The notes below the pieces were generated by a model. It saw only the letters and a list, made by a program, of their open reading frames with translations. It made no database searches and was not told where the DNA came from. DNA of 64,000 nt. It comes from Mycoplasmopsis columboralis. Its GTDB lineage: Bacteria; Bacillota_I; Bacilli_A; Mycoplasmatales; Metamycoplasmataceae. A program made the position numbers and the translations under genes. The stretch spans positions 620,001-684,000 of the forward strand of contig NZ_LR215039.1 of assembly GCF_900660675.1 (NCBI RefSeq), given 5' to 3'. Positions 34,712-46,814 of the stretch are shown here, piece by piece (positions within the stretch are counted from its first letter, which is position 1; every line of letters begins with the position of its first letter).

Positions 34712-35427
34712 TATTTTGTTACCTCTGTATGTTGAATTTTATTTTGCAATACTTTAATAATTGAATCTTTTTCGAGTAAATTGAATACCACCAAGTTAAT
34801 ATTGTTATCTCTTGCCATACTTGTTGCAGTTAAGTCCATAACCTGTAATCTTCTTTCAAGAATTTCATCATATGTAATTTTCGGGAAGTGAACAGCATTT
34901 GGATTTTTTTTAGGATCGCTATCGTAAATCCCATCAACACGATTTTTACCCATTAAAATAACTTCAGCACCTATTTCAGATGCATAAAGTGTAGCAGCTG
35001 TGTCAGTGGTAAAGAATGGTCTTCCAGTTCCTCCAACAAAAATAACAATTTCTCCATCTTCAAGATACTTAATTGTTTTTTCGTTAATGTAGTTTTCAGC
35101 AACTTTAGGGTCAATGTTAATTGAACTTTGGACTCTTGCTTTAAGGCCAACTTTTTCAAATCCACTTTGTAAAGCTAAACCATTCATTATAGTTGCCAAC
35201 ATTCCAATATAATCGGCACGATTTCGTGGAATTCCGTTTTTTTCAGCTGAAGCACCTCTTCAGAAGTTTCCTCCACCAATAACAACAGAAATTTGAACTC
35301 CTTGCTCATTAATTACTTTTAATTGCCGTGCAATATCAGCAACTAACTCATAGTCAATGGCTAAGTTTTTTTCTTTGTTCGAAAAACCTTCTCCAGAAAG
35401 TTTTAGCAATATTCTTTTGTATTTCAT
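34711..35427 (-). CDS. pyrH: Uridylate kinase (UMP kinase)
   Basis: 238 residues. It phosphorylates UMP to UDP. The amino-acid-kinase fold motifs are clear: LLKLSGEGF at the start, VVIGGGNFWRG, VGGTGRPFFTTDTAA, and ILMGKNRVDGIYDSDP. GAGAG precedes the ATG. An ATTATA (TATAAT on the minus strand) lies at 35465-35470 as a likely -10 box. Confidence 0.97.
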
Positions 35428-35575
35428 TTTACTCTCCGAATTAATACTATTAATTTGTATTTTAATTATATTTTAAAAACTCCCTTTTTTAATAATAAAT
35501 ATTATAAAAAAGAGTAAGAATTCTTAATTTTTCGTTGTGGAAAATTTTCCAGTGGAGAATAATTTTCTCGAAAAA

Positions 35576-35584
35576 TGTTATAAT
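35576..35584 (+). promoter_or_regulatory. Extended -10 promoter for the HAD-rnhC pair
   Basis: TGTTATAAT, an extended -10, lies 21 nt before the ATG at 35606, with GAAAGGA as ribosome-binding site. Confidence 0.6.
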
Positions 35585-35605
35585 TATTCGACAGAAAGGA
35601 TAGAT

Positions 35606-36505
35606 ATGGAAAAAGAAAAATACCTATTCGCTATTGATTTAGATGGAACAACATTGCGTTCAAGCGCAACTGGTGAAATCCATGATTTAACAGTTAATGC
35701 AATTAAAAGAGCTACCGAAGAAGGACATATTGTATGTATTCTTACTGGTAGACCATGAAGAAGTACCAAATTTATTTACGAAGAATTAGGGCTTAAAACT
35801 GTTGTAGGAAACTACAATGGAGCTCATATTCACCATCCAAATGATGAAAGTTTTATTCCTTATGTTAAATATTTAAATTTAAATGAAGCTTTATATGTGC
35901 TTGGTGATGAAAAAGTGGCTAAAGAAGTTACTAATATTGCAATTGAAGGTCCTGATTGAGTTCAACTTCAGCACCGTGATGAAGAACTTGAAAAAGTGTT
36001 TGGATTTAAAACAACTTCAAAACTTAGAATTGGACTTGATTTTCACAAAATTCCTTTAATGCCAACTGGAGTTATTTTTGATGTTAAACCAACTACTAAT
36101 GTTGAAGAACTTAGAAGATACTTAAAAGCTCGTTTTGGAGACTTAGCTGAGTTCTCATATTGATCAAAAGGCGAAGGTTTAACACCTGTGTTTGATATGA
36201 CAAACATTACTGCCAACAAAGGGAAAGCCTTAAGTATGTTAATTCGTTACTACGATGTAAAAGTAGAAAACACAATTGCAATTGGAGATGGATTTAATGA
36301 TGTTCCAATGTTTAAAGTGGCTAATGTTTCTGTAGCAATGGGAAATGCTTCAAAAGACGTTAAAAAATATGCTACTGTTAAAATTTCAAAAATCAATAAA
36401 GAAGGTGGTGTGGGGCACTACATTAATAAATTCTTGGACAACCCTGCCGAAGAAATTGCTAAAAGCAATAAAATAAAACAAAAAAGAGATGATAGTTTAG
36501 AATAA
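35606..36505 (+). CDS. Cof-type HAD-family hydrolase
   Basis: 299 residues. Motif I FAIDLDGTTLR, motif II ILTGRP, the Lys in TANKGKAL, and motif IV AIGDGFNDVPMF are all intact, with a C2 cap between. These are typical of Cof-type phosphatases acting on sugar phosphates or nucleotides; the substrate is unknown. It is a second, separate paralogue of the HAD gene at 19.4 kb. It overlaps rnhC by one base (TAATG). Confidence 0.92.
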
Positions 36506-37203
36506 TGAAATACATTGATTTATTAGATGTAAACGAACTATTAAATAAAGAAATTATTGGTATTGATGAAAGTGGAGTTGGAGATTATTTTACTCCGCTA
36601 GTTTCTTGTGCATTTTACTTACCATCACATTTAAAGGATTGAGCTAAATCCTTAGGAGTACAAGATTCGAAAAAACTTACTGACAAAAAGATTTTGGAAA
36701 TTGCACAAAAGCTTAGAGAGAACACTCAAGTACATTATTCAGTTTATCGCTTATCTCAAAGCGCTTACAATAAACTCAGCGATGAATTTAATGCTCATGA
36801 ATTAAAATTTTTTACTCATAATGGAGCTTTGAATAATTTACATAAAAAAATGAGCTTTGTTCAAAAATATTTACTAATTGATAAATATTCCACTTTAAAC
36901 TCATTTGAAAAGTATCACAAGAAAATAATAAACAAAGATACTTGATTTGATTTTGAAGATTTTGATATAGTGGCTTTTTTAGTAACAAAAGCCGAATCTA
37001 TACATTTATCGGTAGCTTGTGCATCAATTTTAGCTCGCGCTGAACTAATTAAGTACATGCAAGAACAATCCAAAGAATGAAACTTCGATTTCCCTTTAGG
37101 TGCAAACAAAAAAGTACAAGAAAAAGTTAAAGAATTTTGTGAACTACATGGAGAAAAAAATCTTTCAAAAGTTTGCAAAACAAGCTTTAAATTATCAATA
37201 TAA
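36505..37203 (+). CDS. rnhC: Ribonuclease HIII, short form
   Basis: 232 residues. It removes RNA from RNA-DNA hybrids. The catalytic start IIGIDESGVGDYFTPLVS and VQDSKKLTDKKI follow the RNase HIII pattern. The acidic residues of ESGVGDY, and later AESIHLSVACASILARA, are present. Typical RNase HIII enzymes are ~300 residues with an N-terminal TBP-like domain; here only ~15 residues precede the catalytic core, so that domain is missing. RNase HII is the alternative name, but GDYF favours HIII. Confidence 0.85.
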
Positions 37204-37257
37204 ATTAATAAGTAAACTAAAATTTACCCATTTTTATGGTAAAATTAGTTTACAAAT

Positions 37258-37333
37258 GCCGTCATAGCTCAGCAGGCAGAGCACTTCCATGGTAAGGAAG
37301 GGGTCGCTGGTTCAAGTCCAGTTGTCGGCACCA
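37258..37333 (+). tRNA. tRNA-Thr (anticodon GGT)
   Basis: 76 nt including the encoded CCA. The acceptor GCCGTCA/TGTCGGC has one T-T mismatch. The D stem is GCTC/GAGC, the anticodon stem CTTCC/GGAAG with loop ATGGTAA, and the T arm GCTGG-TTCAAGT-CCAGT. A TAAAAT -10 box lies at 37240-37245. Confidence 0.95.
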
Positions 37334-37370
37334 TTTCATTTTTATGACCAAAAAAGAAATAAATTAAACG

Positions 37371-37402
37371 AACACATCTCAAAATGTTGAGATGTGTTTT
37401 TT
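37371..37402 (+). terminator. Terminator after tRNA-Thr
   Basis: A perfect 12-bp stem (37371-37382 with 37387-37398) closes an AATG loop and is followed by TTTT. Confidence 0.92.
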
Positions 37403-37465
37403 GTTATTAAATAAAAAAGCAATAAAAAAATTGTTCTATTTTAACTCAAAATGAAAAAATATACT

Positions 37466-38008
37466 TTATTTAAAAATTGAGTGAATAGGGATTTGTAAAG
37501 ATTCAATGTTAAAAACGTGATAATAATTTAGATTGCAATTTTGAATTTGCTTAATTTGGAAAAGTTCTTTATGATTATATGAAAGTAATACAAGACAGTT
37601 GACACTTTTACAATTAAGATTGGTTAAAATCTTATCAATAACTATTGATGAAGTATTGTGTTTAATTCTTTTTATTAAAGAGTTTAAATTTTTACTTTGA
37701 AGGTTTTTAATACATGTATGTACAATTAGATGGATTGGTACTTCAGTATTTTCAACCACAATCTTAGGTAACGGATTATCAAATAACTTACTATTTTCAA
37801 AAGTGATTATTTTTGGATTTGAACTGTAAAGATTGATAAAATCTTCTAAATACATTACTATAGAAAGTTGATCAATTTTATATTGATTCTTCTTTAGTAG
37901 AGTATATGTTTCTTTAGAAAGAGTATAGACAAAATTATTTTCTTTAGCAATTTCATTTATACGATTAAATACTTTAATTATTTGCTGTTTATTATTTGTT
38001 TCAATCAT
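37466..38008 (-). CDS. Hypothetical protein, possibly a degenerate LicD-like protein
   Basis: 180 residues with a strong AGGAGG ribosome-binding site. No confident family. The stretch 'ENNFVYTLSKETYTLLKK...YKIDQLSIVMYLEDF' has the rhythm of LicD nucleotidyltransferases (normally 'YFLSGGTLLGA...WDDDIDI.M...DY'), but the GG and the DDD acid cluster are missing. It would therefore be non-catalytic if related. The tail repeats polar/hydrophobic segments with several cysteines. No signal peptide or membrane helix. It is flanked by terminators and looks monocistronic. Confidence 0.55.
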   Translation of the reverse strand: MIETNNKQQIIKVFNRINEIAKENNFVYTLSKETYTLLKKNQYKIDQLSIVMYLEDFINLYSSNPKIITFENSKLFDNPLPKIVVENTEVPIHLIVHTCIKNLQSKNLNSLIKRIKHNTSSIVIDKILTNLNCKSVNCLVLLSYNHKELFQIKQIQNCNLNYYHVFNIESLQIPIHSIFK

Positions 38009-38125
38009 AATCCTCCTATGGAAATATTATTATAAAATAGAACTGAAATTGTGGTTTTTATAAGGTACTTTATTAAAAAAAGCATATTATTTTAACGGAA
38101 ATTCAAAGTAATATTTATTTATCTC

Positions 38126-38150
38126 AAAGCGAAGGCCACTTCGTTTTTTT
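38126..38150. terminator. Hairpin terminator after the proline iminopeptidase gene
   Basis: AAAGCGAAG (38126-38134) pairs with CTTCGTTTT (38139-38147), one G-T pair, loop GCCA. The T-run on the plus strand is strong; the minus strand has a shorter one. The minus-strand gene ends at 38149. Confidence 0.6.
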
Positions 38151-39066
38151 ATTTTTGAAAGTAAGCTTTTATTTCTTTAAAGATTTTATCTTCATACATT
38201 GAATGTCCTGCTCCTTGAATAAAAAACAAGTTGGTTCTAGGATGATTTTGTTTTATTAATCAAGCACCGATAGGTCGTGTATCAATATCTTGTCTTCCGT
38301 GAAATATATCAATATTAACTTTGCTAATTTTATGTAAATTATCTAAAATGTAATTATCTGTTGGTAAAAAGCAATTGTTTACAAAATAGTGCGTTTCCAT
38401 TAATGCTATTTGTTTATTGAAAGCAAGATCGATTTTTTCTTTTTTATTATTTTTAGGTCCTGTTATTGATACCAAGGAGTCTTCTCAGGCAGCAAATTCA
38501 TTGAAAGCAAGTGTTTTTATTTCTTCATCATATTTATTTATAAAAAGATCATAATATCTTTCAATGATACTGTTTCCTTTTCCTTGTAATGAAAATTTTT
38601 TAAATTTATCATGAAGTTCTGGATAAAAATCAGAAGCTCCTTTTTCGTATAAATAATCGATATCTTCTTGACGTCCTAAGAAAACACCTCTTAAAATCAA
38701 TTTGTTGACATGCTTAGGATATTTTATTGCATAAAGTAATGATAAAGTGCTTCCTCAGCTTCCGCCAAATAAAGTTATTTTGTTTAATTGCAATTGCTTA
38801 CGAATGGCTTCGATATCTTCAATCAAATGTGATGTGGTGTTGTTTTCTAACTCATATCTAGGTAAACTTTTGCCACAACCTCTCTGATGAATAAAAACGA
38901 CAAAATATTTTGCTATTGGAATGATTTTTAAGAATTTTTTCACATTAAAACCACCGCCAGGCCCGCCGTGAATTACAAAAATAGGTTCATTAGTTTCTTT
39001 TCCATATTTCTCATAATAAATTTGATGGTTTTGACGATAAATATATGTTTTGTTGAATTTGCTCAT
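38149..39066 (-). CDS. pip: Proline iminopeptidase (alpha/beta hydrolase)
   Basis: 305 residues. It removes N-terminal proline from peptides. Family marks: the oxyanion-hole motif VIHGGPGGG, HQRGCGKS, the nucleophile elbow GGSWGS, the acid in HGRQDIDTRP, and the catalytic His in GAGHS. No signal peptide, so it is cytoplasmic. It lies downstream of pepP and the two pepA genes, forming a minus-strand peptide-breakdown cluster, though separated by a terminator. Confidence 0.93.
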
Positions 39067-39100
39067 ACAATTATTTTACTTTTGTTTTATTTGGATGAAA

Positions 39101-39124
39101 ATAAAAAAGAGCTTTTCGCTCTTT
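39101..39124 (-). terminator. Terminator after pepP
   Basis: On the minus strand AAAGAGC, loop GAAAA and GCTCTTT (perfect 7 bp) are followed by TTTATTTT. It starts 1 nt after the pepP stop. Confidence 0.88.
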
Positions 39125-39125
39125 A

Positions 39126-40172
39126 TTAATTTTGTTCGTCTGGTCTAGAAAATACATATCTACCAGTTTCAGTAACTAAAACGTCATCCTCTATTCTAGC
39201 CCCTCCAATACCTTCTAGATAAATTCCAGGTTCTACAGTAATTATCATTCCAGGTTCTAGAATATAATCTGATTTAGTTGAAACACTTGGTAATTCGTGT
39301 ACATCAATTCCAAGTCCATGTCCTGTTCCGTGTAAGAACTTATCACCGTAACCTTTTGATTGAATGTATTCTCTACATACACGATCAACTTCAGAAGCTT
39401 TAATTCCTGGTTTTACATATGCCCTTCCAAGAGCAGCTGCTTCTTCCACGATTTGTAAAATTTCTAACATTTTAGGGTTAGCTTTACTTTTATCCCCTAA
39501 AATTGTGGTTCTAGTAATATCGGCTGTATAACCTTGATATAATGCTCCAAAATCAACTTTTAAAAGTGAGTTATCTTCAATAACTTTTTCAGTAGGGTGA
39601 TGGTGTGGTTCAGCTGAAGAAGCACCCGAAGCAATAATTTCAGTAAATCCTTCTTTATCGGCTCCGTGTTTTTTCATTAAGTAATTAAGCATTGCTGCAG
39701 CTTCTTTTTCTGTAACTCCTGGTTTAACTCAAACCATAAATTCATCATATGCGCTTAAAGTAATATCAATGACTTTTTGCATTTTTTCAATTTCTTGAGG
39801 ACTTTTGATAATTCTTAAATCTTGAGCATTAACCCATTTGACTACTTGTGGTTTAGCTAGTGACATGATTCTATTTTCTCAGTCTTTGACCAAGTAATTG
39901 CTTTCTAAAGCTATTGAGTTAAGTTTTCTGTTGTCAAATCACTTAGCAACAGAATCACCTTGCATTAGAATGACTTCAACATTTTTAGCGTGTTTTTGAC
40001 AATATTCAATGTAACGTGAATCAACAAATAAAGTAGCTTTATCTTTTTCAATAACAATTAATCCATCAGTAGTTTGAACGTCAGCGTATCACAATCTAGT
40101 TTGAGGAGCTTCAGAAATTAAAGCATCCACTTGAAGATCTTGAAACATTTTATCTAATCTTTTACGATCCAT
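39126..40172 (-). CDS. pepP: Xaa-Pro aminopeptidase (M24 family)
   Basis: 348 residues. It cleaves the N-terminal residue before proline. An N-terminal creatinase-like domain (about 1-125) precedes the pita-bread metallopeptidase domain. Metal ligands are visible: Asp in KVDFGALYQGYTADITRT, His in HGTGHGLGIDVHE, Glu in VTVEPGIYL-type ITVEPGIYLEG, and Glu in GARIEDDVLV. It acts together with Pip and the leucyl aminopeptidases to free amino acids. Confidence 0.96.
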
Positions 40173-40221
40173 AATATCTCCTTTTGTTTATATAAATTAT
40201 AAATATAAAAGTCTATTTAAT

Positions 40222-40244
40222 TCAAAAAAGGGCATATGCCCTTT
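40222..40244 (-). terminator. Terminator after pepA (first paralogue)
   Basis: AAAGGGC/GCCCTTT around ATAT, a perfect palindrome, followed on the minus strand by TTTGAATT. Confidence 0.85.
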
Positions 40245-40246
40245 GA

Positions 40247-41623
<1,377 letters not shown>

Positions 41624-41671
41624 ATTTATCCTTTCTTTACTTGTTTCAATTTTACCTTTTTGGCATAAAAA

Positions 41672-43021
41672 TTATATGTTTTTTGCAAATTCTACTAAAG
41701 TAGCCACTAAAGCACCTTGTGGTTCACCACTTACATCAGCTGTTCCGGCTACGTCACAGTGAATAAAATCAACATCTTTAACAAATTCTTTTAAGAACAT
41801 AGCTGCTTGAGAAGAATCTTGTTTAACTGTTGGGCTTCAGTTCATTAAGTCGGCTACTTTTGAAGATTTGTTTCCTTTATTGAAGTCTTCATGCATAGGT
41901 AATCTTCAAACTTTTTCTTTTGCAGTTGCAGCTGCTTGTTGCATTAATGAGCATTTTTGATCATTTTCACTAAAAATTCCTGTGTATACATGCCCAAGAG
42001 AAGTTAAAAGTGTTCCGGTTAAAGTAGCTACATCAACAATTGTGGTTGCTTTAAGTTTTTCAGCTGCATAATATAAACCGTCAGCAAGAACTAATCTTCC
42101 TTCTGCATCTGTATCTGCAACTTCTACCCATTTACCACTCATTGATTGATAAACATTTTCAGGTAATGAAGCATCTCCATCTAATCTATTGTCAGTAATA
42201 CACATAATTGCGGCCACATTTTTCTTAAGTTTAAGTTGTGCAATAGCTTTAACAGCATATGCAACAATAGCTGAACCAGACATATCATATTTCATTCCTT
42301 CCATATGATATCCTTTAGTGTTAACTCCACCGGTATCAAAAGTAATTCCTTTACCAACATAAACAGTTTTTTCTTGTGAATCTACATCTCCGTTGTATTC
42401 AATAACTACAACTCTTGGTTCGTGAGTGCTTCCTTTATTTACTGAAAGTAAAAGTCCCATGTTTAATTGTTCAATTTCTTTTTTAGTTAAAACTGTTACT
42501 TTTAAATTTTCAATTCCAGATAAATCTGAAGCCACATAGGCCGCTAGATTTTCACTGTTTAAAAAGTTTTCGGGTGTAATTTGTAAGTTTCTTGTTGTTG
42601 TCATTGCTTCAGCGATAACAAGCAATTCTTTTAGTAATGGATCGTTTAAATCTTTAACCAATAAAGCAAGATTTTTATTGTCATCTTCTTCAGTTTTGTA
42701 AGTTTTTTTAAATAATTTGGCACTTCCAAATTCTGTTGATAAAACAGCGACTCTTAGAGCTTCTTCAGCTGATAATACAGCTTCTAAAGAAGCAACATCT
42801 AAAAGATAATCACGATTGATTGAACCAGGAAGAGATCTTAAGATGTCTTGTAATTGATAATATTCTGAATGTTTTTGATCAACATATAAATAAGCAATGT
42901 TGTTAGTTAAATCCTCAGTAATTTGATTATTTTTGGTTTTGATAAAGTTAGGCATTTCTTTGTTTTCAAAAACTACCTTTAACAAAATTTGATTTTCATT
43001 TAATTTATTTTGAATTTGCAT
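41672..43021 (-). CDS. Leucyl aminopeptidase (M17), paralogue 2
   Basis: 449 residues. Same fold and sites as its neighbour: GKGITFDTGGVNTK, MKYDMSGSA and [14 protein letters not shown]. Differences are a shorter loop after the second Lys (GYHMEG) and a divergent N-terminal domain, so substrate preference may differ. It is 12 nt downstream of the YigZ gene. Most likely an old tandem duplication, not a recent one, since identity is only moderate outside the active site. Confidence 0.94.
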
Positions 43022-43033
43022 GTTTAATTTCCT

Positions 43034-43408
43034 TTATGTATTTTGTTGTAAAAATAAATCTAAAGACATTTTGGCGCTTTCACGATAAGCACGAGTTAAT
43101 CCGCCAGCACCAAGTTTGATACCTCCAAAATATCTAATGGTAATAACTAAAATATTTGTTAGTTTTTTAACTCTTATTAATTCATAAATTGGTCTACCAG
43201 CAGTATTTTTAGGTTCTCCGTCATCATTAAATCCTGCGTTTTCAGTTCCGTTTTGTAAAAACAAATACGCATAACAAGCATGTCGAGATTTTTTGTGTTG
43301 TTGTTTTATTTCTTCGATATATTGCTTAACTTCCTCTTTTGAAGAGACCTTAAAAACATATGAATAAAATGATGATTTTTTGACTATAAATTCAGTCTCA
43401 TAGTTCAT
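43034..43408 (-). CDS. YigZ/IMPACT-family protein, single-domain form
   Basis: 124 residues against ~200 for bacterial YigZ. It contains the IMPACT domain signature: KKSRHACYAYLF, GFNDDGEPKNTAGRPIYELI and VITIRYFGGIKLGAGGLTRAY. The second ferredoxin-like domain is missing, with a stop straight after the first. The eukaryotic homologue affects translation control; the bacterial role is uncertain. It precedes and is probably co-transcribed with the pepA genes. Confidence 0.88.
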   Translation of the reverse strand: MNYETEFIVKKSSFYSYVFKVSSKEEVKQYIEEIKQQHKKSRHACYAYLFLQNGTENAGFNDDGEPKNTAGRPIYELIRVKKLTNILVITIRYFGGIKLGAGGLTRAYRESAKMSLDLFLQQNT

Positions 43409-43536
43409 GTTAATATTATATTTGCTTTACTAAAAAAAGTAATTATTTATTTAGAGATAATAATTGATATTTTGCAGTTTATTTAGTAATGATTTATAAT
43501 TATTTATATACACACAATTACAACAAGGAGAAACTT

Positions 43537-45135
43537 ATGCCCAGAAAAATCGCTATTAAAATTAAAGATCTTGAAAAATTACAGTTCACTCTCTTAGAGG
43601 ATGCTTCTGAGAATGACTTCTTAGATTTAAACGACCTTTTAGAGGTTGATGTTACAAATATTAATGCATTTTCAAATGATTTAAAAACAAAAATGGAAGA
43701 CTCAATTAAGAGCAAACTACAAAAGGATTTTGAACAAAGATTAAACGATGCATTATCTTCTCAAAGTAGAGAAAATGATAAGGATAAACAACTTGCTTTA
43801 AAAGTTTTGGAAGATAAATACAAACAACAGTTAAACGAAAAAGAAAATTTATTAACTAAAAAGCAAGAGCAAATTCAATCGTTAAATTCTCAACAAGAGT
43901 TGCTAATTCAAAACAAGATAAATGAAGAATTGCAACAAAAAGAAAAAGAACTTCAAGACAAATATGTGAAACAATTAGAACATATTCAAGTTCAATTAAA
44001 TGAACAAAAAACTGAAACAGCTAAAAAAGATGAACAAATAAAATCATTAAAAGAAAGTCAAGAATTATTAATTGCAAATAAAGTAAATGAAAAATTAAAT
44101 GAGCAAAGCAAAAAGCTTGAAGAAAAATATGAAGAAAGACTTAAAGAAATTCAAAATCAACTAGCAGATCAAAAATCTCAAACAGCTAAAAAAGATGAAC
44201 AAATAAAATCTATTTTAGAAAATAAAGAAAATGAAATTGAAAATAGATTATTAAAACAAGAAAAAGAGTTAAAAATATCTCACCAGCAAGATTTAGCTTC
44301 TAAAGATGCTTTAATTAGAGAGTTAGAACTAAAAAATAATCAGTTTCAAACTTTAAATGTTAAACAGGTTGGAGAAGCTTTAGAACATGATGTTGAAAAC
44401 AAATTAATTGAAATGTTTGGGAATTTTACTGAAGCAGTTAAATTCAGTAAGATAAATGATTCTAAAAAAATGAAAGATGCTGATAGCGATTCATATGAAG
44501 GGAAGGCAACAAAAGCGGATTTCTTAGTTGAATTTTACAATCCTGCAACTAGTCAATTAATAGGAAAAATAGTAATTGAATGTAAATCACAAGAATCAGG
44601 GAAAGGAACCACCAAAAACTCCGATCATTATAAAAAATTAGAAGCAGATAGAAAAAAAGAAGAAGCTAATTTTGCATTTTTAGTGACAACATTAGAACAA
44701 CATAAAGAATTTTTTGTAATGACTCCGCAAGAAAAAGAATATGATAAGATTTTAGTTTTAAGATTTCCGGTTTTAGGTCAACTGTTGACACTATTTTATA
44801 CATACTTTAAGCGTTTAGATGAAGTAAAAAGTAGTGATGCTCTTGTGCAAAAAGGAAAAGAATTTTTAGATGGTATTAATAATATAAAAGAAGCTTTCAT
44901 CTCTGCTATTGGAAAATTAGATGAAAGACATAAAAATATTATTAAAGCTCTAGACAACATGAGAAAACAAGTGGACAACTTAGAAACTTTAATTGGTAGA
45001 ATGGTCAAAATTGATTTTGAAAATATTAAAAAAAGTTTAGAAAGAACTAATGCACTGCCATCATTAGATTCGATTATTTATTTAGAGAGTGATGATTTAG
45101 ATCAATCAGAAATATCCGAATTAGATAAATTATAA
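43537..45135 (+). CDS. DUF2130 protein: coiled coil plus PD-(D/E)XK-like domain
   Basis: 532 residues. A small N-terminal domain (1-60) is followed by a long coiled coil (about 75-290) with two copies of a unit containing 'QTAKKDEQIKS'. The C-terminal part has TKADFLVEFYNPATSQLIGKIVIECKSQ; the D...ExK spacing looks like a nuclease active site of the PD-(D/E)XK type, as noted for DUF2130. Function is unknown; DNA repair or defence is possible. No membrane segment. AAGGAG precedes the ATG, and it is monocistronic with its own terminator. Confidence 0.8.
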   Translation: MPRKIAIKIKDLEKLQFTLLEDASENDFLDLNDLLEVDVTNINAFSNDLKTKMEDSIKSKLQKDFEQRLNDALSSQSRENDKDKQLALKVLEDKYKQQLNEKENLLTKKQEQIQSLNSQQELLIQNKINEELQQKEKELQDKYVKQLEHIQVQLNEQKTETAKKDEQIKSLKESQELLIANKVNEKLNEQSKKLEEKYEERLKEIQNQLADQKSQTAKKDEQIKSILENKENEIENRLLKQEKELKISHQQDLASKDALIRELELKNNQFQTLNVKQVGEALEHDVENKLIEMFGNFTEAVKFSKINDSKKMKDADSDSYEGKATKADFLVEFYNPATSQLIGKIVIECKSQESGKGTTKNSDHYKKLEADRKKEEANFAFLVTTLEQHKEFFVMTPQEKEYDKILVLRFPVLGQLLTLFYTYFKRLDEVKSSDALVQKGKEFLDGINNIKEAFISAIGKLDERHKNIIKALDNMRKQVDNLETLIGRMVKIDFENIKKSLERTNALPSLDSIIYLESDDLDQSEISELDKL

Positions 45136-45163
45136 AACCAAGCCCCAATTTACTTAGAAACAA

Positions 45164-45194
45164 AATATACATCAAAGCAAGATGTGTATTTTTT
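45164..45194 (+). terminator. Terminator after the DUF2130 gene
   Basis: AATATACATC (45164-45173) pairs with GATGTGTATT (45181-45190), one T-G pair, loop AAAGCAA, then TTTT. Confidence 0.88.
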
Positions 45195-45232
45195 ATATTA
45201 AAAAACTTTTCGCCAATAGCAAAAAGCAATTT

Positions 45233-46018
45233 TTAAATCTCTTTATTTTCAAGCATTTCATATAACTTAACAATTTCATCAATGTTTAATTGTTGAATTC
45301 TAACGCTAGGATTAAGTTGTAATTGCTCATAAACAGAAGCTATTTGTTCTTTTGAATATTTACTTGATAAAGCAAAAGTTAATTTTTTACGACGATTTGC
45401 AAATACTAATTTAAAGAAATCTTTTATTTGAATTCAGTTTTGTTGAGTAATGTTAGCTTTAAATTTAAAAGATATAATTGCCGAATCAACCTTAGGAGCT
45501 GGAGAAAAACAACTTGCTTTAACTATAAATTCAATTTTAGTTTCAGCTAGATATTGACAAGAAACAGATAATTTTGAGTAATCAGGAGTGTTGATTTTGG
45601 CTACAATTCTTTGAGCAACTTCTTTTTGTACCATTAGCAATACACCTTTGAATTTATCTTTGTGTTCAAATATTTTAAACAAAATATCAGTGGTGATGTA
45701 ATAAGGTATGTTAGCAATTAAATATGATTCTTTTAAGGCTGATAAATCAGCATCTAAAAAATCTTGTAATTTTACTTCTAAATTGGTTGCTTGCGGAAAT
45801 TGTTCATTTAAAACTTTTACCATATCTGGATCAATTTCATAACAAAGTACATGTGAAGCTTTTTTGATTAACTCTTTTGTCAAAGCTCCTCGTCCAGGAC
45901 CTATTTCAATAACGTTATGATTTTGAAAATCAAATACATCAACAATTTTGTTGATTATGTTTTGGTCTTTTAAAAAGTTTTGACCAAAATGTTTTTTAGC
46001 ATATACTTCTTTTTTCAT
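45233..46018 (-). CDS. rsmA: 16S rRNA dimethyladenosine transferase RsmA (KsgA)
   Basis: 261 residues. It dimethylates two adjacent adenines near the 3' end of 16S rRNA. Visible: KKHFGQNFLKD, the AdoMet motif IEIGPGRGALT, IANIPYYITT (catalytic N-P-P-Y type, here NIPYY), and FSPAPKVDSAII. It starts 1 nt after the tatD stop; mnmE-tatD-rsmA form one minus-strand operon. Confidence 0.96.
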
Positions 46019-46019
46019 T

Positions 46020-46811
46020 TTATTTTAAATTAAATAACTCTCTTAAATTAGTGTTTACGCGATGAACAAATTTATCCATACCAACTTTTTTAACACCGGC
46101 GATGTAATAAGCAACAAATAACACAGTATTAGGTTCATTTGTTTGCCCAGTATACGGGTGTACTCTTAAATATGGCGAATCTGTTTCAGTAAGAATTCTC
46201 TCCAGTGGTAAAAAGTCAATTACTTCTCTAGTAGATGAAGCACTTCCATAAGTTACAACTCCACTAAAAGAAAATCAACATTTTAAGGTTAAGAATTTTT
46301 TAGCTCATTCTAAATTTCCCGCAAAGGTATGTAACATTGCTTTTACTGGATATTTTTTTAAGATTTCATAAGCATCTTCATAAGCTTCTCAAACATTTTC
46401 TTTGTCCCTAATATGCACAACTACAGGGAGGTTTGTGCTTTGAGCTAACTTCACTTGCTCTTCAAAAGCTTGCTTTTGTAACTCTTTAGATGGACCATCA
46501 TCATAATAATAATCCAAACCAATTTCTCCAATAGCTACAACATCTTCATTTATAAGTGGTTTGATCAAATCAATATCTTCTAGGTTTGTAAGGTCTTCTG
46601 GATGTATTCCAATAGCTGGTTTAACTATTTCGTATTGTTTAGCTAGCTCTAATACTTTGTGGTTTTCTTCTCGATGTCCACCATTTACAATCATAAACTC
46701 AATATTGTGAACTCTAGCTTGCTCCATGATTTCATGAATTATCCATTGCGGATAATATTTATCAGTTAAATGATTGTGTGCGTCTACAAATGAATTTCTT
46801 TTCTTGGCCAT
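46020..46811 (-). CDS. tatD: TatD-family metal-dependent DNase
   Basis: 263 residues. A TIM-barrel hydrolase. Metal ligands are visible in FVDAHNHL, AIGEIGLDYYYD, VVHIRD, the His in AMLHTFAG, and ILTETDSPYL. TatD proteins have 3'-5' exonuclease or D-Tyr-tRNA deacylase-like activities. It begins 3 nt after mnmE. The frequent bacterial pairing tatD-rsmA is kept. Confidence 0.95.
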
Positions 46812-46814
46812 TTT

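Noticed and set aside
43780-44320. A repeat array resembling CRISPR in the DUF2130 gene
   Set aside because: The repeats are in-frame coding for a coiled coil (QTAKKDEQIKS units) with irregular spacing; no cas genes in the window.
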